8,468 nt of DNA, from NCBI GenBank assembly GCA_028288905.1, contig JAQGHJ010000432.1, positions 1 through 8,468 of the forward strand, written 5' to 3'. The position numbers and the translations under genes are program-made. The notes beneath the pieces were generated by a model. That model ran no database searches. It saw only the letters and a list, made by a program, of their open reading frames with translations, and was not told the origin of the DNA. The stretch is from Phycisphaerales bacterium (lineage in GTDB: Bacteria; Planctomycetota; Phycisphaerae; Tepidisphaerales; Tepidisphaeraceae). Shown here one piece after another: positions 1-5,676 of this stretch; the first letter of the stretch is position 1; the number at the start of each line of letters is the position of its first letter.

Positions 1-540
1 CTCCAGCAGTACGCGATCATGGCCGGCGCCTACGGCTCGGCCGTCGCGGGCATTGAGAACCCGCGCGTCGGCATCCTCAGCATCGGCGAGGAGGACGCCA
101 AGGGCACCGACATCGTGAAGGAGGCCCGGGCCCTGATGCGGGACGAGCCGCTGATCAACTTCGTCGGCAACGTTGAGGGCCGGGACGTCTTCAAGGGCGT
201 GGTTGACGTCGTCGTGTGCGACGGGTTCGTCGGCAACATCATCCTGAAGTTCACCGAGGGGATGACGGCCGGGCTGTTCCAGACGATCATGGCCGAGCTC
301 CAGGCCCACGGGGGCGAGGAGGCGGTTGTCGGGTTCAAGCCGGTGATGAAGAAGGTCTACGGCAAGCTCGACTGGCAAGAGTACGGCGGGGCCCCGCTGC
401 TGGGCGTCGGCGGGTACTGCCTGATCTGCCACGGGGCGAGCGAGGCCCGGGCGATCAAGAACACCGTCCGGGTCGGGCAGCAGTTGTTCAAGAGCGGCGT
501 GAACCAGAAGATCGTGGACCGGATCGCCGCCAGCGTGTGA
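1..540 (+). CDS. plsX: Phosphate acyltransferase PlsX, C-terminal part (5' end outside window)
   Basis: PlsX is a cytosolic or membrane-associated enzyme that transfers the acyl chain of acyl-ACP to phosphate, giving the acyl phosphate used by PlsY to start phospholipid synthesis. The reading frame is open from the first base and ends in TGA at 538-540. About 179 residues are visible, roughly the C-terminal half of a family about 330-350 residues long. Family hallmarks seen in order are PRVGILSIGEE, the NFVGNVEGRD segment, VVVCDGFVGN and, near the end, YGGAPLLGVGGYCLICHG followed by the AIKN segment. The ATG at 19 is an internal Met, because homologous sequence (LQQYAIMAGAY) already precedes it. 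fabH follows after 122 bases, which is the usual plsX-fabH order. No frameshift or internal stop is seen. The identification is firm; only the start is missing. Confidence 0.95.
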   Translation, partial: LQQYAIMAGAYGSAVAGIENPRVGILSIGEEDAKGTDIVKEARALMRDEPLINFVGNVEGRDVFKGVVDVVVCDGFVGNIILKFTEGMTAGLFQTIMAELQAHGGEEAVVGFKPVMKKVYGKLDWQEYGGAPLLGVGGYCLICHGASEARAIKNTVRVGQQLFKSGVNQKIVDRIAASV

Positions 541-545
541 AGGGG

Positions 546-652
546 ATTGCGGATTTCAGATTGCCGATTGCAGATTGAAAATGCAGTCCGGCCCCGACCG
601 ACCAACGGTGTTCGGCTTCCCAATCTGCGATCGGCAATCTGAAATCTGCAAT
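546..652. repeat. Long inverted repeat in the plsX-fabH gap (GATTGC-word type)
   Basis: The arms are 546-577 and 621-652, 32 nt each. They are complementary at 30 positions, and both exceptions would be G-U pairs in RNA. The loop is 43 nt (578-620). Each arm is built of near-repeats of a GATTGC/AGATTG word. The element begins 5 bases after the plsX stop and ends 10 bases before the fabH ATG, so it fills the gap. There is no T-run after the right arm, so it is not a classical intrinsic terminator. Open frames running through it on both strands give low-complexity peptides and are not genes. Its role is unknown; an mRNA 3'-end, processing or stability structure, or a small mobile palindrome, would fit. 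Confidence 0.9.
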
Positions 653-662
653 ACTCCCCCCC

Positions 663-1649
663 ATGGACCTCCTCGGCGCGAACATCACCGGCACCGGCAG
701 CTGCCTTCCCGAGCGTCGCCTGACGAACGACGACCTGGCGAAGATGGTGGACACGAACGACGAGTGGATCACCCAGCGGACCGGGATCAAGGAGCGGCGG
801 ATCGCGGCCGCCGGCGAGACGACGGCCACGCTCGGGGCCGAGGCGGCCCGCCGGGCGATCGCCGCCGCCGGGCTCACCCCGAAGGACATCGGGCTGATCG
901 TGGTCGCGACGATCACACCGGAGATGGTGTTCCCGAGCACGGCATGCTTCATTGGGGCCGAGCTGGGCATTGCCGGGGCCCCGGCGTTCGACCTGTCGGC
1001 CGCCTGCTCCGGGTTCATCTACGCGATGACGACGGGCGCCACGTTCGTCCGGGCCGGGCAGTACGAGCACGTGCTGGTGATCGGGGCCGAGACGATCAGC
1101 CGGATCGTGAACTACAAGGACCGGGCCAGCTGCATCCTGTTCGGGGACGGGGCCGGGGCGGTCGTGCTGAGCCGGACGACCGAGGCGGGGCGGGGCATGC
1201 TGTACAACTCGTTGCACGCCGACGGGACCGGCGGGGACGTGATGAAGTGCGTGCCGGGCAGCCGGTTCCCGGTCACCGAGCAGATGCTGGCCGAGGAGCA
1301 GCAGTTCATGCAGATCCGCGGCCGCGAGGTGTACAAGTTCGCGGTGACGAAGTTCGAGGAGCTGATCGAGGACGCGATGGCCAAGTGCGGGCTCGGCGTC
1401 GACCAGGTGAAGCTGATCGTCCCGCACCAGGTGAACCAGCGGATCATCGACAGCGCGATGGAGAAGCTCGGGCTGTCGCCCTCCAAGGCGTATGTGAACA
1501 TCGAGCGGTACGGCAACACGTCCGCGGCCAGCATTCCGATCGCACTCGACGAGGCGTGGCGGGAGGGCAAGCTGACCCCCGGCGACCACGTCATCTTCGT
1601 CGCCTTCGGGGCCGGGCTGACGTGGGCGAACGCGGTGTTCAGGGTTTGA
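663..1649 (+). CDS. fabH: 3-oxoacyl-ACP synthase III (beta-ketoacyl-ACP synthase III)
   Basis: FabH starts fatty acid chains in the cytosol by condensing an acyl-CoA primer, usually acetyl-CoA or a branched short acyl-CoA, with malonyl-ACP. The 328-residue product matches the usual family length of about 315-335. The thiolase-fold catalytic triad is complete: Cys115 in DLSAACSGF, His255 in IVPHQVNQR and Asn285 in YGNTSAAS. The N-terminal GTGSCLPE and NDEWITQRTGI segments and the GDGAGAVVLS segment are also typical. The ATG at 663 is chosen because homology begins within a few residues and the inverted repeat lies just upstream. No Shine-Dalgarno sequence is seen; the 10 bases before the start are almost all pyrimidine (ACTCCCCCCC). 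It lies between plsX and fabD as in the classical fab cluster. Primer preference cannot be read from the sequence. Confidence 0.97.
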   Translation: MDLLGANITGTGSCLPERRLTNDDLAKMVDTNDEWITQRTGIKERRIAAAGETTATLGAEAARRAIAAAGLTPKDIGLIVVATITPEMVFPSTACFIGAELGIAGAPAFDLSAACSGFIYAMTTGATFVRAGQYEHVLVIGAETISRIVNYKDRASCILFGDGAGAVVLSRTTEAGRGMLYNSLHADGTGGDVMKCVPGSRFPVTEQMLAEEQQFMQIRGREVYKFAVTKFEELIEDAMAKCGLGVDQVKLIVPHQVNQRIIDSAMEKLGLSPSKAYVNIERYGNTSAASIPIALDEAWREGKLTPGDHVIFVAFGAGLTWANAVFRV

Positions 1650-1651
1650 GG

Positions 1652-1752
1652 AGAACGCAGAATGAGGAATGCAGAATGATGAAGTGAGAAGCCGTCCGGC
1701 CCGTTCGATTCCGCTCTGCTCTCTCCATTCTGCATTCGTCATTCCGCATTCT
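1652..1752. repeat. Long inverted repeat in the fabH-fabD gap (GCAGAATG-word type)
   Basis: The arms are 1652-1678 and 1726-1752, 27 nt each, matching at 24 of 27 positions, with a 47-nt loop. The left arm carries two copies of GCAGAATG separated by AGGAAT, and the right arm carries the complementary CATTC/GCATTC words. It starts 2 bases after the fabH stop and ends 21 bases before the fabD ATG. No T-run follows. The design matches the element in the preceding gap, but the word is different. The fabD reading frame is open upstream through this repeat to an ATG at 1669. That extension would add 35 residues of repeat-encoded sequence and is rejected. Confidence 0.85.
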
Positions 1753-1773
1753 GCATTTCCCCGCTTTCCACCC

Positions 1774-2697
1774 ATGCCCTCTTCGACCTACATCCTCTGC
1801 CCCGGCCAGGGTGCCCAAGCCGTCGGCATGGGCAAGGCGTTCATCGACAAATCGGCCGCCGCCCGGGCGTTGTTCGAGCGGGCGGACGCGATCCTCGGCT
1901 TCTCGCTGAGCGACGTCTGCTTCAACGGTCCCGAGGACCGGCTCAACCAGACGGACGTCAGCCAGCCGGCGCTGTACGTGGCCGGGGCGGCGTCGTACGT
2001 GTCGGCGGTCGAGGACGGGACGATCGACCCGGCCGCCGTCACGGCGTACGCGGGGCTGAGCCTCGGCGAGTACACGGCGCTGCACCTGGCCGGGGCTTTC
2101 TCGTTCGAGGACGGGCTGAAGCTGGTGGCCGCCCGCGGGCGGGCCATGCAGGAGGCGGCCGTTTCGGTGCCGAGCAGTATGGTCGCCGTCATGGGGGCCG
2201 ACGCGGCCGCGATCGACGCGCTGTGCGCCGAGGTGTTGGGCACCGAGGCCCGGGGCGACGACGTGCTCGTGCCGGCCAACTACAACGCCCCGGGGCAGAT
2301 CGTGGTGAGCGGGTCGACGGCCGCCTGCGAGCGGGCGCTGAAGGCGGCCGAGGCGAAGGGGCTCAAAGCCGTAGCCCTGAAGGTGGCCGGGGCGTTCCAC
2401 AGCCCGATCATGCAGCCGGGCGCCGACAAGATGAAGGCCGAGCTGGAGGCGGCGGCGATCAGCGTCCCCGCCAAGCCGGTCTACTCGAACGTGACGGCCC
2501 AGCCGCACACCGACGTGGCGTCGATCAAGCGGCTGCTGGTCGAGCAGATCGTGTCGCCGGTGAAGTGGGAGCAGACGATGGTCCCGCTGGCGGCGATCGC
2601 CGACGCCCGCTTCGTCGAGCTGGCCCCGGGCCGGACGCTGGCCGGGCTGGCGAAGCGGATCAACCGCCGGCTGCCGGTGGAGAGCCTGGGCGCCTGA
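1774..2697 (+). CDS. fabD: Malonyl-CoA:ACP transacylase
   Basis: FabD transfers malonyl from CoA to the phosphopantetheine arm of AcpP and so supplies the extender for FabH and FabF. The 307 residues fit the family (about 305-315). Visible hallmarks are the N-terminal GQGAQ (11-15), nucleophile Ser96 in GLSLGEY, Arg121 in the RGRAMQ segment, the catalytic-type His209 in AGAFHSPIM, and the late PVYSNVTA and ELAPGRTL segments. The usual GHSLGE motif reads GLSLGE here, so the residue before the serine is Leu95 rather than His. The start at 1774 is preferred because MPSSTYILCPGQGAQ aligns with normal FabD N-termini. The upstream ATG at 1669 lies in the inverted repeat. There is no obvious Shine-Dalgarno; the leader is pyrimidine-rich (CCGCTTTCCACCC). 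Confidence 0.96.
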   Translation: MPSSTYILCPGQGAQAVGMGKAFIDKSAAARALFERADAILGFSLSDVCFNGPEDRLNQTDVSQPALYVAGAASYVSAVEDGTIDPAAVTAYAGLSLGEYTALHLAGAFSFEDGLKLVAARGRAMQEAAVSVPSSMVAVMGADAAAIDALCAEVLGTEARGDDVLVPANYNAPGQIVVSGSTAACERALKAAEAKGLKAVALKVAGAFHSPIMQPGADKMKAELEAAAISVPAKPVYSNVTAQPHTDVASIKRLLVEQIVSPVKWEQTMVPLAAIADARFVELAPGRTLAGLAKRINRRLPVESLGA

Positions 2698-2710
2698 CCC
2701 GCTATCTCGG

Positions 2711-2786
2711 TGGCATGGGCAAACTTCCCGTTTGCCCGTGTCTCCCTGCGTGAAGACACGGGCAAACGGGCAGTTTGCCCATGCCA
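2711..2786. repeat. Near-perfect inverted repeat in the fabD-fabG gap (GGGCAAAC word, four copies)
   Basis: The arms are 2711-2743 and 2754-2786, 33 nt each, with 32 of 33 positions complementary and a 10-nt loop. This is the tightest palindrome in the window. Each arm is itself palindromic. GGGCAAAC at 2717-2724 faces GTTTGCCC at 2730-2737, and GGGCAAAC at 2760-2767 faces GTTTGCCC at 2773-2780. The element can therefore fold as one long hairpin or as two small ones. The 5-base sequence CTCGG occurs directly on both sides (2706-2710 and 2787-2791), as a target-site duplication would. An in-frame ATG at 2775 upstream of fabG lies inside the right arm and is not taken as a start. Confidence 0.93.
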
Positions 2787-2789
2787 CTC

Positions 2790-2805
2790 GGAGGGCCGAC
2801 CCTCC
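2790..2805 (+). promoter_or_regulatory. Small GC hairpin in the fabG leader
   Basis: GGAGGG (2790-2795) can pair with CCCTCC (2800-2805) across the 4-base loop CCGA. It sits 17 bases before the fabG ATG, between the long inverted repeat and the AGGA ribosome binding site. A stem this short can occur by chance in GC-rich DNA. It may limit access to the ribosome binding site or simply be spacer. Confidence 0.3.
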
Positions 2806-2809
2806 TGCT

Positions 2810-2813
2810 AGGA
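2810..2813 (+). promoter_or_regulatory. Ribosome binding site of fabG
   Basis: AGGA is followed by 9 bases and then the ATG at 2823. This supports the downstream start over the in-frame ATG at 2775, which lies in the repeat and has no equivalent site. Confidence 0.65.
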
Positions 2814-2822
2814 ACTCCTGAC

Positions 2823-3560
2823 ATGACCGACAAACGCGTAGCCATCGTCACCGGCGGGTCCCGCGGGATCGGGGCGGCCATCGTGAAGCGTCTCGCCAAG
2901 GACGGGCTGCACGTCGTCGCCGTCGCCCGCAGCGCCGACAAGCTGAACGAGGTGGTGGCGGCCGTCGCCGCCGACGGCGGCAGCGCCGAGGCCGTCACCT
3001 GCGACATCGCCGACCCCAAGGCGTGGGCAACGGCCATCGAGGGCATCGCCGACAAGCTCGGCCGGCTCGACGTGCTGGTGAACAACGCCGGCATCACGAA
3101 GGACGGGCTGATCCTGCGGATGGACGACGCCGACTTCGACGCCGTCATCAACACGAACCTCAAGAGCGCGTTCGTCGGCATCCGGACGGCCGCCCGCAGC
3201 ATCATGCGGAGCAAGACCGGGCGGATCGTGAACATCAGCAGCGTGTCGGGGGTCGCCGGGAACGCGGGTCAGGCGAACTACGCCGCCAGCAAGGCCGGGC
3301 TGATCGGGCTGAGTAAGTCGGTGGCCAAGGAGCTGGCCGGCAAGGGCGTGACTTGCAACGTCGTCGCCCCCGGGTTCATCACGACCGAGATGACGGACGT
3401 GCTGAACGACAAGATCAAGGACACCGTGAAGATGGTGATCCCGCTGAAGCGGTTCGGCGAGCCGGCCGAGATCGCGTCGGCCGTCAGTTTCCTGGCGTCG
3501 CCCGACGCGTCGTACGTGACAGGGCAGGTGCTGGTGGTGGACGGCGGGATGGTGATGTGA
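2823..3560 (+). CDS. fabG: 3-oxoacyl-ACP reductase (NADPH-dependent, SDR family)
   Basis: FabG reduces 3-oxoacyl-ACP to 3-hydroxyacyl-ACP with NADPH in each elongation cycle. The 245-residue product is of normal length for this short-chain dehydrogenase. The Rossmann nucleotide-binding motif TGGSRGIG is at residues 10-17 and NNAG at 87-90. The catalytic set is Asn112 (NTNLKS), Ser140 (NISSV), Tyr153 and Lys157 (YAASK). The C-terminal YVTGQVLVVDGGMVM is typical of FabG. Many SDR enzymes look alike, but the position between fabD and acpP and the FabG-like GNAGQANYAASKAG segment make the assignment strong. The ATG at 2823 is chosen for its AGGA site and for the match of MTDKRVAIVTGG to family N-termini. 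Confidence 0.96.
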   Translation: MTDKRVAIVTGGSRGIGAAIVKRLAKDGLHVVAVARSADKLNEVVAAVAADGGSAEAVTCDIADPKAWATAIEGIADKLGRLDVLVNNAGITKDGLILRMDDADFDAVINTNLKSAFVGIRTAARSIMRSKTGRIVNISSVSGVAGNAGQANYAASKAGLIGLSKSVAKELAGKGVTCNVVAPGFITTEMTDVLNDKIKDTVKMVIPLKRFGEPAEIASAVSFLASPDASYVTGQVLVVDGGMVM

Positions 3561-3582
3561 GGTCGGACGTCCTCTGTCATTA

Positions 3583-3655
3583 GTCCTTTGTCCTTTGTCC
3601 TTTGCGGGGCAGAACGGGCGTGCCGGCCGGGGACAAATGACCAAGGACAAAGGAC
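3583..3655. repeat. Inverted repeat in the fabG-acpP gap (GTCCTTT word)
   Basis: The arms are 3583-3604 and 3634-3655, 22 nt each, with 20 of 22 positions complementary and a GC-rich 29-nt loop. The left arm is a 7-nt tandem repeat, GTCCTTT three times. The right arm carries CAAATGACCAAGGACAAAGGAC. A related GTCCTCTGTCATTA stretch just before the left arm (3569-3582) looks like a decayed further unit. The element begins 22 bases after the fabG stop and ends 11 bases before a promoter-like sequence, so it could mark the 3' end of a fabG transcript. It shares its word with the repeat on the other side of acpP. Confidence 0.85.
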
Positions 3656-3666
3656 GCTTGTCGTCA

Positions 3667-3694
3667 TTGCAAACGATTGAGGCACCGCTATAGT
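3667..3694 (+). promoter_or_regulatory. Candidate promoter for acpP (and fabF)
   Basis: TTGCAA (3667-3672), a 16-base spacer and TATAGT (3689-3694) resemble a housekeeping sigma-70 type promoter, with 4 of 6 and 5 of 6 consensus matches. It lies directly after the GTCCTTT inverted repeat and would give an acpP leader of about 130 bases. ACP is needed in larger amounts than its partner enzymes, so a separate acpP promoter makes biological sense. This is inference from sequence only. The leader 3701-3831 is GC-rich. It contains a possible weak hairpin (GTGA 3725-3728 with TCAC 3736-3739), and no known riboswitch was recognised. Confidence 0.5.
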
Positions 3695-3831
3695 TTCCGC
3701 TCCCCTGAGCCGCGTGGGTCGGGGGTGAACGCAACTCACGAGCCCTCCGCCGCGTGCGGGGGCAGGTCCCGGGGACGCCGGCGGGGCCGCCACAACGGGC
3801 CGTCTCGGACGAGGCCCAGATAGAAAGAGCC

Positions 3832-4074
3832 ATGGAAGACATCGACCAGAAGGTGATCGAGATCGTCAGCGAGCAGATGGGCGTCGACAAGAGCGAGATC
3901 ACCCGCGACACCCACTTCATCAACGACTTGAACGCCGACTCGCTGGACACGGTCGAGCTGGTCATGGAGTTCGAGGACGAGTTCGAGCTGTCGATCCCGG
4001 ACGAAGAGGCCGAAAAGATCCAGACCGTCGGCCAAGCGATCGACTACATCAAGGGCCACCAGAACAAGCAGTGA
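3832..4074 (+). CDS. acpP: Acyl carrier protein
   Basis: ACP carries growing acyl chains on a phosphopantetheine arm and is the shared substrate carrier of all the enzymes encoded around it. The product has 80 residues and is strongly acidic, as expected. The attachment site is Ser37 in [10 protein letters not shown], the canonical DSL motif, and the helix II segment [23 protein letters not shown] is nearly textbook. The frame is open upstream to an ATG at 3754, but the extra 26 residues have no ACP character. The ATG at 3832, preceded by the purine-rich AGAAAGAG, gives a normal ACP N-terminus ([15 protein letters not shown]). The gene sits between fabG and fabF, bracketed by two inverted repeats that share one word, and has its own candidate promoter. 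Confidence 0.97.
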   Translation: MEDIDQKVIEIVSEQMGVDKSEITRDTHFINDLNADSLDTVELVMEFEDEFELSIPDEEAEKIQTVGQAIDYIKGHQNKQ

Positions 4075-4120
4075 GCGCCGCTGCGGCCCCCGCGGCCGCG
4101 CAGGCTCCGCTTCGCTCCGC

Positions 4121-4223
4121 GTCATTCGTCCTTGGTCCTTTGTCCTTCGTTGGGCCCGCCGGCCTAGCCCGTCCGGGCGCGGGGCCGCGGCCGACCAATG
4201 ACGAAGGACGAATGACCGAGGAC
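4121..4223. repeat. Inverted repeat in the acpP-fabF gap (GTCCTTT word, two pairing registers)
   Basis: Two registers are possible. In one, 4128-4149 pairs with 4202-4223 (19 of 22). In the other, 4121-4133 pairs with 4204-4216 (13 of 13). The repetitive word makes both possible, and they exclude each other. The central 50 or so bases are very GC-rich. The right arm ends 8 bases before the fabF ATG, includes the GAGGA likely to be the fabF ribosome binding site, and is followed by TTTT at 4224-4227. The 13-mer GTCCTTTGTCCTT at 4135-4147 also occurs in the repeat upstream of acpP (3583-3595 and 3590-3602). Confidence 0.82.
4218..4222 (+). promoter_or_regulatory. Ribosome binding site of fabF, inside the repeat arm
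   Basis: GAGGA lies 9 bases before the fabF ATG. It forms part of the right arm of the inverted repeat in the 22-bp register and is left outside the stem in the 13-bp register. A structure-dependent effect on fabF translation is therefore possible; this is inference. Confidence 0.55.
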
Positions 4224-4231
4224 TTTTCGTT

Positions 4232-5506
4232 ATGGCAAAGCGTCGCGTCGTCATCACCGGTTTGGGTCTCGTCACCTCGCTCGGCGAGCAGGTCGATCAG
4301 GTGTGGGACGCGCTGCTGGCGGGCCAGAGCGGGATCGTCACGATCCGGCGGTGGGACACGAGCACGTACCCGACGAAGTTCGGAGGGGAGTGCTTCGGGT
4401 TCGACCTGACGAAGTACAAGGAGGCGTACGCCCGGCACAAGCGGACGGACGAGGACGAGATCCCGCGGGCCGGCCGGCTCGACCGGTTCGCCCAGTTCGG
4501 GATCGCCGCCAGCATCTCGGCGGTCAACGACTCGGGCCTGGACTTCAAGGCCGAGGACTCGACCCGCTGCGGGGTCATCATCGGCACCGGCATCGGCGGG
4601 ATCGAGACGATCGAGGAGCAGAACAAGATCCTCAACGGCCGGGGCGTGAGCCGGGTCAGCCCGTTCACCGTCCCCCGGCTGATGGCGAACGCCGCCAGCG
4701 GGAACGTGTCGATCCTGTTCCGGATGAACGGCCCGAACACGTGCGTGTCGACCGCCTGTGCGACCGGCAGCAACGCGATCGGGGACGCGGCCCGGCTGAT
4801 CCAGCACGACCTGGCGGACGTGATGGTCGCCGGCGGAGCGGAGGCGGCGTTGAGCGCGCTCGGCATGGCCACGTTCGTCGCCGCCCGGGCCCTGAGCACC
4901 CGCAACGAAGAGCCGACGAAGGCCAGCCGCCCCTGGGACAAGGACCGCGACGGGTTCGTCCAGTCCGAGGGGGCCGGCGTTGTCATCCTCGAAGAGTACG
5001 AGCACGCCGTGAAGCGCGGGGCCAAGATCTACTGTGAAGTCGTCGGCTACGGCATGAGCGGCGACGGGTACCACATCACCGCCCCCGACGAGCAGGGCCG
5101 CGGCGCCGCCCAGGCCATGCGGCTGGCCCTTAAGGACGCCGGCGTCACGCCCGACGTCGTCGATTACATCAACGCCCACGGCACCAGCACCGAGCTGGGT
5201 GACTTGGCCGAAACGAAGGCCCTCAAGACCGTCCTCGGCGACCACGCGTACAAGGTGGCGATCAGCTCGACCAAGAGCCAGCTCGGGCACTCGCTCGGGG
5301 CCAGCGGCGGCGTCGAGGCCGTCATCGCGTCCCTGGCCGTCCAGCGGAATCTGGTCCCGCCGACGATCAACCTCGACAACCCCAGCCCCGACTGCGACCT
5401 CGACTACACCCCGCACACGCCGAAGGATCGCAAGATCGAGTACGCGATGAGCAACAGCTTCGGCTTCGGCGGGCACAACGCCACGCTGCTGCTGAAGAAG
5501 ATGTGA
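4232..5506 (+). CDS. fabF: 3-oxoacyl-ACP synthase II (beta-ketoacyl-ACP synthase II)
   Basis: FabF condenses malonyl-ACP with acyl-ACP to lengthen the chain by two carbons. The 424 residues are close to the usual 410-420. The Cys-His-His triad is present: Cys176 in VSTACATGSNAIGDA, His316 in NAHGTST and His353 in LGHSLGASG, with the conserved Lys348 in SSTKS. The N-terminal RRVVITGLGLVTSLG and the C-terminal NSFGFGGHNA are diagnostic for the FabF/FabB group. The FabF assignment over FabB rests on length and on the acpP-fabF arrangement. The ATG at 4232 starts directly at the conserved MAKRRVVITG. It is the last gene of the fatty acid set here; the next gene is unrelated in function. Confidence 0.96.
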   Translation: MAKRRVVITGLGLVTSLGEQVDQVWDALLAGQSGIVTIRRWDTSTYPTKFGGECFGFDLTKYKEAYARHKRTDEDEIPRAGRLDRFAQFGIAASISAVNDSGLDFKAEDSTRCGVIIGTGIGGIETIEEQNKILNGRGVSRVSPFTVPRLMANAASGNVSILFRMNGPNTCVSTACATGSNAIGDAARLIQHDLADVMVAGGAEAALSALGMATFVAARALSTRNEEPTKASRPWDKDRDGFVQSEGAGVVILEEYEHAVKRGAKIYCEVVGYGMSGDGYHITAPDEQGRGAAQAMRLALKDAGVTPDVVDYINAHGTSTELGDLAETKALKTVLGDHAYKVAISSTKSQLGHSLGASGGVEAVIASLAVQRNLVPPTINLDNPSPDCDLDYTPHTPKDRKIEYAMSNSFGFGGHNATLLLKKM

Positions 5507-5510
5507 GGGC

Positions 5511-5631
5511 GGGAGACGCTGAACGTAGAACGAGGAACGCTGAACGGGCATATCGCGGTCGAGGGGTCGGTAGCACGCGGCCGCCGGTCTCGTGCTTTCA
5601 CCGTTTCACCGTTCCTCGTTCAGCGTTTCCC
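5511..5631. repeat. Inverted repeat in the fabF-SpoA gene gap (GAACG-word type)
   Basis: The left arm is 5511-5547 and the right arm 5601-5631, with a 53-nt loop. The outer stem is 5511-5522 with 5620-5631 (11 of 12, the exception a G-U pair). The inner stem is 5530-5539 with 5610-5619 (10 of 10). Between them the left arm has about 7 unpaired bases. Inside the inner stem, 5540-5547 pairs imperfectly with 5601-5609. The left arm repeats GCTGAACG and GAACG words. It begins 4 bases after the fabF stop and ends 45 bases before the SpoA gene start. A frame open through this element upstream of the SpoA gene (from 5503) encodes only repeat-derived sequence. Confidence 0.82.
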
Positions 5632-5666
5632 CCGTCCGCTGCCGATAAGATCCTCGTCACCCACCC

Positions 5667-5670
5667 GAGG
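5667..5670 (+). promoter_or_regulatory. Ribosome binding site deciding a GTG start for the SpoA gene
   Basis: GAGG followed by 6 bases and GTG at 5677 is a well-spaced ribosome binding site. There is no in-frame ATG between the inverted repeat and the conserved domain, except Met22, which lies at the domain edge. This makes GTG the best start. Confidence 0.6.
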
Positions 5671-5676
5671 ACCGCC

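Noticed and set aside
546..652. Intrinsic terminator in the plsX-fabH gap
   Set aside because: The stem is long enough, but there is no T-run after it and the loop is 43 nt, so a classical terminator is not supported.
488..1018. Long open frames on the - strand across fabH and its upstream repeat
   Set aside because: They mirror the GC-rich codon pattern of fabH and include repeat-encoded low-complexity peptide. The + strand frame has full FabH motifs.
1669..1773. In-frame upstream extension of fabD
   Set aside because: The extra 35 residues are encoded by the inverted repeat and have no FabD similarity. The FabD N-terminus begins at 1774.
2775..2822. In-frame upstream ATG for fabG
   Set aside because: It lies inside the right arm of the palindrome, lacks a ribosome binding site and adds 16 residues not seen in the family.
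3561..3660. CRISPR array, suggested by the GTCCTTT tandem units
   Set aside because: The units are 7 nt with no spacers and form one arm of a palindrome.
3754..3831. In-frame upstream extension of acpP
   Set aside because: The 26 added residues are not ACP-like. The ATG at 3832 gives the normal 80-residue length.
5645..5650. TAAGAT as a -10 box for the SpoA gene
   Set aside because: Only 4 of 6 consensus positions match and there is no -35-like sequence at a suitable distance.
5503..5676. Extension of the SpoA gene upstream to an ATG overlapping the fabF end
   Set aside because: The region is the GAACG-type inverted repeat and encodes Arg-rich filler. The GTG at 5677 has a well-placed GAGG.
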